NCBI GenBank assembly: GCA_023395575.1
Contig: JAEWZA010000102.1
Span: 1 to 11,080, forward strand
Source of the DNA: Bacillota bacterium
GTDB lineage: Bacteria > Bacillota > Clostridia > Acetivibrionales > DSM-1351
DNA: 11,080 bases
Reading direction: 5' to 3'
Positions 1-5,228 of this stretch are shown piece by piece. The notes below the pieces were generated by a model. The model was not told where the DNA came from. It made no database searches and was given only the letters and a program-made list of their open reading frames with translations. A program made the position numbers and the translations under genes. Numbering within the stretch: the first letter of the stretch is position 1; each line of letters begins with the position of its first letter.

Positions 1-60
1 CCCCATATCTGCAAGCATTTGTTCCAGTTCCTCTATAGTCATATCCATTAAATTTCTCAT
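1..60 (-). CDS. rlmN: 23S rRNA (adenine-C2) methyltransferase RlmN, N-terminal fragment
   Basis: Only the first 20 codons are inside the window; the gene continues past the left edge. An ATG at 60-58 opens a frame reading MRNLMDMTIEELEQMLADMG, which resembles the start of RlmN proteins (a short Met-rich lead followed by a 'LxxLTxEEL' helix). RlmN is a radical-SAM enzyme that methylates A2503 of 23S rRNA and A37 of some tRNAs. None of its catalytic motifs lie in this fragment, so the call rests on the N-terminal pattern and on the position directly after rsmB, which is the usual clostridial order. The gap to rsmB is 39 nt, so co-transcription is likely. The upstream ribosome binding site (AGTGAG) is weak. 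Confidence 0.72.
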   Translation of the reverse strand, partial: MRNLMDMTIEELEQMLADMG

Positions 61-99
61 TTATACTATCTCACTTATCATTATATAGTTATATAGTTA

Positions 100-1449
100 T
101 TATCTTTCCCTTATCATTTTACTGATAAAAAAGCCATCTGTCTGATTTGTATTAGGATATAGCTGTATATATCCATCTATCGCACTGTCTATTTTCAGGT
201 TCTCAGGAAGAAGTTCTTCGAACCCTATTAGTTTAAAACCCTCATTTTCCTCTAAGAAAGCTTTAACATTTTCAATATTTTCTTCAGGTTGTATTGTACA
301 AGTACTATAAACCAAGCAACCTCCTACTTTTACATATTTTGCCGCATTCCATAGTATACTTCTCTGCAATTCAACTATTTCATTTATATCATTCGCATCC
401 TTAGAATATTTTATATCAGGTTTTTTCCTTATTATACCAAATCCAGTACAAGGAGCATCTACTAAAACTCTATCTGCCTTTCCTATCATTTTTTCATCTA
501 GCTGACAACCATCTGATAATTCTGTTTTTATAATATTTATTCCTAATCTTACGGCTGTATTCTCAATAAGCTTCAGTTTATGAGGATGAACATCCCTTGC
601 TAACACTGTCCCTATATTATTCATAAGCTGTGCACAGTGTGTCGCTTTACCACCTGGAGCACTGCATATATCAATAATCAGTTCATTTTCTTTAGGCTCT
701 AATATCCTGCTTACCAGCATTGAACTTTCATCCTGTACTTGAAAAAGTCCATTTGTATATGCCTTTATTCTTGTAATAGAAGATGGATTTTCCAGTATAA
801 TTGCTTCTTCAACGTATTTCCACTTGCGTGTCTTAACGCCCTCTTTATGTAATGCTTGAACAAGCTCATTTCTCGAAGTTTTAATAGTATTTACCCTAAT
901 TGTAAAGTCAGGCACTTGATTATTACTTTTTAACAGCTCCTCTGTAAACTCTTGTCCAAAAATAGAAAGCCATTTCTCAACCATCCATTTGGGATGTGAA
1001 TAAATTATACTAAAATACTGGGCAACATCGCTCATATCAGGATATGGAAGATTGTCAATGCTCTTTGCAACATTTCTTAAAACGGCATTTACAAATCTGC
1101 TTGACGTCTGGTGACCATATCTCTTAGCTAAATCAACACTTGTATTGCAGGCAGCAGATACAGGTATTTTGTCAGTATGTAATAATTGATAAATCCCTAT
1201 TCTCAATATGTTAATAATCCAAGGTGAAAGCTTTCTCATTTTTACACTTGAAAACTTTTCAATTATATAATCAATTTGCAATAACCACTTAACAGTTCCA
1301 TAAACAAGGTCAGTTACAAATGCCCTGTCAATTTCTTTAAGATTGCTTTTCTCTAAATATTTATTAATTGAAATATTTGAATAAGCAGCCTTTTCATTAA
1401 TATCAAACAAAACCTTTAGTGCAGTCTCTCTAGCTAAATCTATTGCCAT
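100..1449 (-). CDS. rsmB: 16S rRNA (cytosine-C5-967) methyltransferase RsmB
   Basis: The 449-residue protein has the full two-part RsmB layout. Residues about 5-135 form an all-helical NusB-like RNA-binding domain, and about 150-449 a Rossmann-type SAM methyltransferase. Visible motifs are the SAM-binding DICSAPGGK (260-268), DAPCTGFGIIRKKPD (331-345) with the release cysteine C334, and STCT (382-385) with the nucleophile C384. Both cysteines of the m5C mechanism are therefore present. The family methylates C967 of 16S rRNA (E. coli numbering) in the cytoplasm. I chose ATG 1449 because a GGAGG lies at 1455-1459, five bases upstream; the longer GTG start at 1461 would overlap that site. The ribosome binding site belongs to a repeat-like leader element (see 1455-1545). 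The gene follows the zinc peptidase by 162 nt and precedes rlmN by 39 nt. Confidence 0.96.
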   Translation of the reverse strand: MAIDLARETALKVLFDINEKAAYSNISINKYLEKSNLKEIDRAFVTDLVYGTVKWLLQIDYIIEKFSSVKMRKLSPWIINILRIGIYQLLHTDKIPVSAACNTSVDLAKRYGHQTSSRFVNAVLRNVAKSIDNLPYPDMSDVAQYFSIIYSHPKWMVEKWLSIFGQEFTEELLKSNNQVPDFTIRVNTIKTSRNELVQALHKEGVKTRKWKYVEEAIILENPSSITRIKAYTNGLFQVQDESSMLVSRILEPKENELIIDICSAPGGKATHCAQLMNNIGTVLARDVHPHKLKLIENTAVRLGINIIKTELSDGCQLDEKMIGKADRVLVDAPCTGFGIIRKKPDIKYSKDANDINEIVELQRSILWNAAKYVKVGGCLVYSTCTIQPEENIENVKAFLEENEGFKLIGFEELLPENLKIDSAIDGYIQLYPNTNQTDGFFISKMIRER

Positions 1450-1454
1450 ATTAA

Positions 1455-1545
1455 CCTCCACGCCACTTTAGGCATAAAATCAGGCGAAATATTCGGTGGA
1501 GAACCTCTGCTTCGCAGAGGTACGCTATCCTTTTTGTTACCTTAA
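1455..1545 (-). promoter_or_regulatory. Structured rsmB leader element that supplies the ribosome binding site
   Basis: Read on the minus strand, this leader holds ACAAAAAGGATAGCGTACCT, then a perfect 8-bp hairpin (ACCTCTGC / GCAGAGGT, arms 1514-1521 and 1503-1510, 3-nt loop), then CTCCAC (1496-1501), and finally ATGCCTAAAGTGGCGTGGAG running into the rsmB Shine-Dalgarno. CTCCAC is the exact complement of GTGGAG (1456-1461), which contains most of that Shine-Dalgarno, so a stem hiding the start region is possible. The core ACAAAAARRATAGCGTACCT and the ending TGGCGTGG(G)AGGTTA recur in the def leader, so this is one member of a repeat family. A regulatory function is inferred from base pairing only. 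Confidence 0.5.
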
Positions 1546-1611
1546 GTCCACTTTCTTTCGAGCTACTCCGATACAAACCTATTTTAAACCACCAATGTCA
1601 ACTAACGACCA

Positions 1612-2310
1612 TTAATCTCTATTTCTTCTTTGTCCTGCTATTAACAACAATCTTATAAAACTTGCCACCGCTACTAGCGCAGATGCAACATAAGTCATGG
1701 CAGCAGCATTTAATACCTTCTTTGCAGACTTCAATTCATTACTAATGAGCAGTCCAGAACTGTCCAAAGCCGCTATTGCTCTGCTACTTGCATTAAACTC
1801 TACAGGAAGAGTAATTAAATAAAACAATATAGCTGCGGCAAACATTAGTAAACCTATATTAATTATAACCGGCATTCCAAGAAATAAACCTAGTACAGCA
1901 ATATATGGTCCAGCTGAAGAACCAATGTTAGCAACTGGTACAAGAGAGCTACGAAGTACCAAAGGTCCATATTTAACATCATGCTGTATTGCATGTCCTG
2001 TTTCATGCGCTGCAACACCTATTGCTGCCACTGAAGTACTTGCGTAGGTGGCATCAGATAAACGGAGCACCTTATTTTTCGGATCATAATGATCAGTTAA
2101 ATTGCCTTTAACCTGCATAACCTGAACATCAATTATCCCATTTGCTTTTAACAGATATCTTGCTACCTCAGCTCCAGTCATATTTTTTGAGCTGCCTATT
2201 TTGCTATATTTATTAAAAGTATTTTTAACTAGAAATTGAGCCAGCATTGATATTATTAAAGCTGGTACAACTAGTATTATATAATATTCATCCATATAAA
2301 AATATCCCAT
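1612..2310 (-). CDS. Membrane zinc metallopeptidase, YugP family (DUF/Zn_peptidase_2)
   Basis: A 232-residue integral-membrane protein. An N-terminal hydrophobic helix (about 9-28) is followed by a soluble segment carrying the zinc site HETGH (102-106) inside AAHETGHAIQH. A likely third ligand is E171 in LPVEFNASSRA. Hydrophobic segments lie at about 124-143, 146-168 and 203-225. This matches the YugP group of putative neutral zinc peptidases, whose substrates are unknown; membrane-protein quality control is only a guess. ATG 2310 was preferred because ACCTCC on the plus strand (2317-2322) gives a GGAGGT six bases upstream; a longer frame to 2352 has no comparable site. The gene sits between DUF116 (200 nt away) and rsmB (162 nt), in a position often seen in Clostridia. 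Its leader holds strong hairpins and a terminator-like stem, so it may be partly uncoupled from fmt-DUF116. Confidence 0.9.
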   Translation of the reverse strand: MGYFYMDEYYIILVVPALIISMLAQFLVKNTFNKYSKIGSSKNMTGAEVARYLLKANGIIDVQVMQVKGNLTDHYDPKNKVLRLSDATYASTSVAAIGVAAHETGHAIQHDVKYGPLVLRSSLVPVANIGSSAGPYIAVLGLFLGMPVIINIGLLMFAAAILFYLITLPVEFNASSRAIAALDSSGLLISNELKSAKKVLNAAAMTYVASALVAVASFIRLLLIAGQRRNRD

Positions 2311-2344
2311 AAACTTACCTCCACTATATCGAGTCAAGAAAATG

Positions 2345-2376
2345 CCCCCCACTTCTATAAGTGGCGGGTACCACTT
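2345..2376 (-). promoter_or_regulatory. Competing hairpins in the zinc-peptidase leader
   Basis: CCACTT (2349-2354) pairs with AAGTGG (2359-2364) across a 4-nt loop. The stem is extended beyond one mismatch by CCC (2345-2347) with GGG (2366-2368). A second CCACTT (2371-2376) can compete for the same AAGTGG. The structure lies about 35 bases upstream of the start codon. Read on the plus strand, AAAATGCC...TATAAGTGGCGGGT resembles the end of the repeats in the def and rsmB leaders, so this may be a diverged, inverted member of that family. Confidence 0.4.
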
Positions 2377-2398
2377 TAATTTTCAAGCAATGATAATA

Positions 2399-2440
2399 GC
2401 TCGAAAATAAAGTAAGTACTAACAAAGTGCATTTTCGAGC
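2399..2440. repeat. Inverted repeat GCTCGAAAAT / ATTTTCGAGC (type B repeat, short copy)
   Basis: Perfect 10-bp inverted repeats at 2399-2408 and 2431-2440 flank a 22-bp spacer. The same terminal sequence (CTCGAAAAT / ATTTTCGAG) bounds a longer element at 4984-5088. In both, the sequence next to one arm reads CTCGAAAATGCAC and the motif CAAAAA-stem-TTTTTGTGG is close by. This recurrence suggests a dispersed intergenic repeat (MITE-like or REP-like). No coding capacity is seen. Confidence 0.55.
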
Positions 2441-2442
2441 CA

Positions 2443-2464
2443 CAAAAACCACAAGTGGTTTTTG
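2443..2464. terminator. Bidirectional terminator-like hairpin after DUF116
   Basis: The stretch is a perfect palindrome apart from its two central bases: an A5 tract, CCAC, a short loop, GTGG and a T5 tract. It lies 47 nt past the stop codon of the DUF116 gene in the direction of transcription. GC pairs followed by TTTTT on either strand resemble a short intrinsic terminator. The stem is small, so read-through into the zinc-peptidase gene is likely. Confidence 0.5.
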
Positions 2465-2510
2465 ACGGTGTATATTTTTTAACATCAAAAATTAAAATTT
2501 GAATCTAGAG

Positions 2511-3269
2511 TTATATGCTAAGCTGCTCAACTCTTTTTTTAATTGCTTCTATATCTACATCAGTATTAAAGCACGGTCCGTTTGGAGTTTTATTTATAAC
2601 ACCAACTACCGGTATGCCTTTAACATCAGCAATTCCACTCATTAAATCTCTTTCACAAGCAACTGATATTATAAGCTTTGGCTTAATTTTCTTTATAATA
2701 TTTCGAGCAACCGTTCCTCCAGTAGCAATAAAAATGCTAATATTTTTTTGCTCGGCATATTCTAAAAGGGCTCCAATTTTACACCTTCCACACTGTTTAC
2801 ACAATTTAGGATCATTTGTAACTTTTATGCCACATTCGTTGTTTTGCAGACAGTGTGGTAAAAGCAGCATAATATCCTGTGTTCTATACCTTTTATTATC
2901 ACAATCCACTATAATATTATTTAATTCAATGTATATGTTTTGAATAGTAATCCTGGTAGTATTATTTGCCTTTTCAAGAACCAGAACCAAGGGAAGCAAT
3001 ACCAACAGTCCCAATTTTGTAAGTGCAAGAAGAATACCGTCAGATTTTTTTCTCTTGTAGGTATAAGCAATAGCAACGGACATCAAAACAGCTAAAATTA
3101 TACAAATGCATATTGCTACTATAAGCAATATTAATATTATATTGTAAGCACTAATAGACGCATACTGATACGCAAAACAAAATAATACCAGTAAAGCTGT
3201 AAATGCTGTTAATAATATTATTGTTGACCGAATAAAGGCTTTAATATTACTTTGTTCCAAACTTCTCAC
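2511..3269 (-). CDS. DUF116 family membrane protein with a cysteine-rich domain
   Basis: The 252-residue protein has hydrophobic segments at about 17-35, 43-68 and 82-98, then a C-terminal domain from about 110. That domain holds LLPHCLQNNECG (C140, C146), CKQCGRC (C157, C160, C163), ATGGT (182-186), ISVACERDL (C205) and NGPCFNT (C233). Seven cysteines in this order are the signature of DUF116. They suggest a metal or iron-sulfur site facing the cytoplasm, but the function is unknown. The GTG start at 3269 overlaps the end of fmt by 23 nt, a sign of translational coupling; an in-frame TTG at 3260, behind AGGTGA, is an alternative. The gene follows fmt in many Clostridia, so a role near protein-start formylation is conceivable but unproven. 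Confidence 0.88.
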   Translation of the reverse strand: MRSLEQSNIKAFIRSTIILLTAFTALLVLFCFAYQYASISAYNIILILLIVAICICIILAVLMSVAIAYTYKRKKSDGILLALTKLGLLVLLPLVLVLEKANNTTRITIQNIYIELNNIIVDCDNKRYRTQDIMLLLPHCLQNNECGIKVTNDPKLCKQCGRCKIGALLEYAEQKNISIFIATGGTVARNIIKKIKPKLIISVACERDLMSGIADVKGIPVVGVINKTPNGPCFNTDVDIEAIKKRVEQLSI

Positions 3270-4191
3270 CTGCAGCTATCTGATGTCCTCTGATGTAGCA
3301 ATCAACATCCATCCTCTTACAGCAATCCAACTGGATTTCCGTGACTAAAATACAGCTATCTCCACAATTAACCAAAATCCCATCATTTACAACCTCTATT
3401 ATAAGGCCTGCTTCTGCATTTGTATCAATTTGCCTATCAGCAACAAGACTTGTACGCCAAATCCTTATTCTCTCACCATTCAAAAATGTATATGCCCCTG
3501 GCCAGGGGTCTGTTCCTCTAACTAAATTGTGTATTTCCTGAGCAGATTTGTTCCAGTCTATAAGCCCCAGTTCTTTTGACATTATTGGAGCGTATGAAGA
3601 CAAGGCATCGTCCTGTGGTTGTCTTTTAAGGGTTCCATTTATTAATTCTGATAATGTGTCCCTTAATACCTCCGCTCCAAGTATAGACATTTTGTCATGC
3701 AACTCACCTACAGTCATATTCGGACCTATGGCAAGCTCTTTTTTCAGCAGCATATCACCTGTATCTAGCCCCACATCAGTAAACATAGTAGTGATACCTG
3801 TGGTTTTCTCTCCATTTATTACTGCCCAATTAATTGGTGCAGCCCCTCTATATGCTGGTAATAATGAGCCATGTACATTAATACACCCTTTAAGAGGAAC
3901 ATCTAATAATTCCTTTGATAATATTTTTCCATATGCAGCAGTAATAAGCAAATCAGGTTTAAGAGTTCTTATCTCCTCAACAAATTCATCAGTTTTAATC
4001 TTGTTTGGTTGTAAAACCGTAATATCATGCTTAAGCGCAAACTCCTTAACTGGAGGCGCACACATTTTGTTTCCTCTTCCCTTCGGCTTATCTGGTTGGG
4101 TAACTACCGCAACTACCTCATAGCCCTCATTAACAAGCATCTCCAGGCTGGGCACTGCAAATTCAGGTGTTCCCATAAATACAATTCTCAA
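3247..4191 (-). CDS. fmt: Methionyl-tRNA formyltransferase
   Basis: The 314-residue protein is standard length for Fmt, which transfers a formyl group from 10-formyl-tetrahydrofolate to Met-tRNAfMet in the cytoplasm. It opens with MRIVFMGTPEFAVPSLEML, a near-invariant start. The formyltransferase domain carries NVHGSLLPAYRGAAP (105-119), giving the catalytic N105 and H107, and GLDTGDM (141-147), giving D143. A C-terminal OB-like tRNA-binding domain covers about 205-314. The start is a TTG at 4191-4189, chosen because the conserved N-terminus begins exactly there and a GGGAGTGA lies about eight bases upstream. It follows def by 54 nt and overlaps DUF116 by 23 nt, so def-fmt-DUF116 look like one transcript. 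The TTG start may keep expression modest. Confidence 0.97.
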   Translation of the reverse strand: MRIVFMGTPEFAVPSLEMLVNEGYEVVAVVTQPDKPKGRGNKMCAPPVKEFALKHDITVLQPNKIKTDEFVEEIRTLKPDLLITAAYGKILSKELLDVPLKGCINVHGSLLPAYRGAAPINWAVINGEKTTGITTMFTDVGLDTGDMLLKKELAIGPNMTVGELHDKMSILGAEVLRDTLSELINGTLKRQPQDDALSSYAPIMSKELGLIDWNKSAQEIHNLVRGTDPWPGAYTFLNGERIRIWRTSLVADRQIDTNAEAGLIIEVVNDGILVNCGDSCILVTEIQLDCCKRMDVDCYIRGHQIAAGEKFGTK

Positions 4192-4245
4192 AAAGCTTCA
4201 CTCCCTAAGTTAATCTTTATCCTTCAAAGAATATTCTTCTAAATA

Positions 4246-4719
4246 TTACTTCATATCTTCAAGCTCATCCTGAGTATACATTTTGTAAGCTCTATCCTTG
4301 TATAGAACCCCGTCAAGATGATCAAGCTCGTGACATATACACCTAGCAAGCAATCCCTCAGCTTCAACAATTACCGTCTCACCACTTGTATTTGTATATT
4401 TAGCTTTAACATACATAGGCCTCTTTACCTCTCCCGTTGTCCCCGGCATGCTAAGGCAGCCTTCAGGTCCATCCTGCTCACCGCTTTGTTCAAGTATTAC
4501 AGGATTAATCATTTCAATAAGCCCGTCTCCAACATCTATTGTAACTATTCTCTTCAATACTCCAATTTGAGGAGCTGCTAACCCAACTCCATCTGCCTTA
4601 TACATTGTATCCACCATATCCTCGATAAGAGTAAGAATTCTGTCATCAATTTTCTCAACAGGTCTACTCTTTTTTCTTAAAACCTCGTCACCGTCTATTC
4701 TTATCTGTCTGTAAGCCAT
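4246..4719 (-). CDS. def: Peptide deformylase
   Basis: The 157-residue metalloenzyme removes the formyl group from the N-terminal methionine of new proteins. All three family motifs are present: GVGLAAPQ (44-51), EGCLSMP (86-92) with metal ligand C88, and HELDHLDG (130-137) with ligands H130 and H134 and the catalytic E131. A cysteine replaces the usual glutamine just before H130, which should be tolerated. Only a short tail follows motif III, as in compact type-1 enzymes of Gram-positives. I chose ATG 4719 because GGAGG at 4725-4729 is five bases away; a GTG at 4737 would lie upstream of that site and adds unconserved residues. The ribosome binding site is the last arm of the tandem repeat described at 4724-4921. 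fmt follows directly, so the enzymes that add and remove formyl groups are made together. Confidence 0.97.
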   Translation of the reverse strand: MAYRQIRIDGDEVLRKKSRPVEKIDDRILTLIEDMVDTMYKADGVGLAAPQIGVLKRIVTIDVGDGLIEMINPVILEQSGEQDGPEGCLSMPGTTGEVKRPMYVKAKYTNTSGETVIVEAEGLLARCICHELDHLDGVLYKDRAYKMYTQDELEDMK

Positions 4720-4757
4720 AATAACCTCCCACGCCACATATAGGCATTTTAAATTTT

Positions 4758-4814
4758 TTAGAACTTTTGTGGGAGGTACGCTACCTTTTTTGTCGCTTTA
4801 GCAAAATCCTTCAA
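4758..4814 (-). other. Mini-ORF 2 inside the def leader repeat (18 codons, TTG start)
   Basis: TTG at 4814-4812 follows GGGAGG by five bases and reads LKDFAKATKKVAYLPQKF to a TAA at 4760-4758. The codons for AYLPQ cover the anti-SD arm 4769-4777, so ribosomes on this frame would open the hairpin that could hide the def ribosome binding site. It could be a leader peptide or a by-product of repeat duplication; there is no direct evidence of translation. Confidence 0.3.
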
Positions 4815-4851
4815 GCTAACCTCCCACGCCACATATAGGCATTTTAAATTT

Positions 4852-4908
4852 TTAGAACTTTTGTGGGAGGTACGCTATCTTTTTTGTTGCGTTAGTAAAC
4901 TCCTTCAA
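4852..4908 (-). other. Mini-ORF 1 inside the def leader repeat (18 codons, TTG start)
   Basis: TTG at 4908-4906 follows GGGAGG by five bases and reads LKEFTNATKKIAYLPQKF to a TAA at 4854-4852. It has the same length as mini-ORF 2. The five substitutions between the copies give E/D, T/A, N/K, a silent change and I/V, none breaking the frame. The one indel between the units lies after the stop codon. The codons for AYLPQ again span the anti-SD arm (4863-4871). Confidence 0.3.
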
Positions 4909-4983
4909 GCTAACCTCCCACGCCTCATTTTGGCATAATAATTTTTCAAATACTCAGTAATTTTAACAATTCCACCTACACAA

Positions 4984-5088
4984 CTCGAAAATGCACCATG
5001 TGCTCAAATCCACAAAAAGCTGCTCGCAGGTTTTTGCTATGCGAAGATAACGATTAATATACGAAATATAACCTTCGCAATTTTCGAG
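4984..5088. repeat. Inverted-repeat-bounded element (type B repeat, long copy) between priA and def
   Basis: CTCGAAAAT (4984-4992) and ATTTTCGAG (5080-5088) form a perfect 9-bp terminal inverted repeat around 87 bp. Inside are the CAAAAA-stem-TTTTTG hairpin (5013-5036) and a GCGAAG (5041-5046) / CTTCGC (5073-5078) pair. The ends match those of the shorter element at 2399-2440. It lies within the def 5' leader, downstream of the promoter at 5155-5182. No ORF is present. A mobile origin is inferred from the shared termini. Confidence 0.5.
5013..5036. terminator. Terminator-like hairpin in the def leader / downstream of priA
   Basis: CAAAAA (5013-5018) pairs with TTTTTG (5031-5036) around a mismatch and an inner CTG / CAG stem with a CTCG loop. 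On the minus strand the stem is followed by TTTTTG, the layout of a short intrinsic terminator. It is about 190 nt past the priA stop and downstream of the putative def promoter, so it could end priA transcripts or attenuate def transcripts. It has the same design as 2443-2464. Confidence 0.4.
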
Positions 5089-5100
5089 CTGATATCTTTT

Positions 5101-5120
5101 CTACACCCCATTTAGGGCAC
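5101..5120 (-). repeat. Diverged copy of the repeat end motif
   Basis: The minus strand reads GTGCCCTAAATGGGGTGTAG, which resembles ATGCCTAAAGTGGCGTGGAG upstream of rsmB and the equivalent block in the def leader. It is not next to a start codon. It may be a decayed copy, or chance similarity in a short motif. Confidence 0.25.
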
Positions 5121-5154
5121 AAAAATTTTATACTTATATATTATTCCCATTCAT

Positions 5155-5182
5155 ATTATAAAGCTAACATTAATTATGTCTA
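5155..5182 (-). promoter_or_regulatory. Putative sigma-A promoter for def-fmt-DUF116
   Basis: Minus strand: -35 TAGACA (5182-5177, 5 of 6 to TTGACA), a 16-bp spacer, and -10 TATAAT (5160-5155, 6 of 6). Transcription would begin near 5148, giving a leader of about 430 nt before the def ATG. It is the best-matched promoter I saw in the window and lies just past the priA stop. Confidence 0.65.
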
Positions 5183-5228
5183 TACTTCTTTATCATCATA
5201 CTACATTTTCTGCAGACAATCGCATATA

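Larger units (their letters stand above)
4724..4921 (-). repeat. Tandem 94/95-bp repeat with alternating SD and anti-SD arms in the def leader
   Basis: Two near-identical units occupy 4921-4828 and 4827-4733, and the first nine bases of a third unit (4732-4724) form the def ribosome binding site. Minus-strand arms in order are GTGGGAGGT (4921-4913), ACCTCCCAC (4871-4863), GTGGGAGGT (4827-4819), ACCTCCCAC (4777-4769) and GTGGGAGGT (4732-4724). Each anti-SD can pair perfectly over 9 bp with the arm before or after it; loops are 41 or 35-36 nt. When an arm pairs with the anti-SD that follows it, GCT / AGC adds 3 bp beyond a small internal loop. The units differ at five bases, all between the arms, plus one indel in an A tract. 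A switch controlling def translation is inferred. Confidence 0.75.

Noticed and set aside
82..99. Tandem TATATAGT copies between rsmB and rlmN
   Set aside because: Short, AT-rich and only two copies; expected by chance in this composition.
1596..1601. TTGACA on the minus strand as an rsmB -35 box
   Set aside because: The hexamer is perfect, but no acceptable -10 lies 16-19 bases downstream.
2515..2943. Plus-strand open frame of 142 codons opposite the DUF116 gene
   Set aside because: It is the antisense shadow of a well-supported gene and has no ribosome binding site. The other plus-strand frames opposite fmt, def, priA and the SSB-like gene were left out for the same reason.
4227..4238. 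Palindrome AAGAATATTCTT between def and fmt
   Set aside because: A single 12-bp AT-rich palindrome with no T tract after it; too weak for a terminator or operator call.
4724..4921. CRISPR array or origin iterons
   Set aside because: There are only two full 94-95 bp units, with no spacers between short repeats and no cas genes or DnaA boxes nearby.
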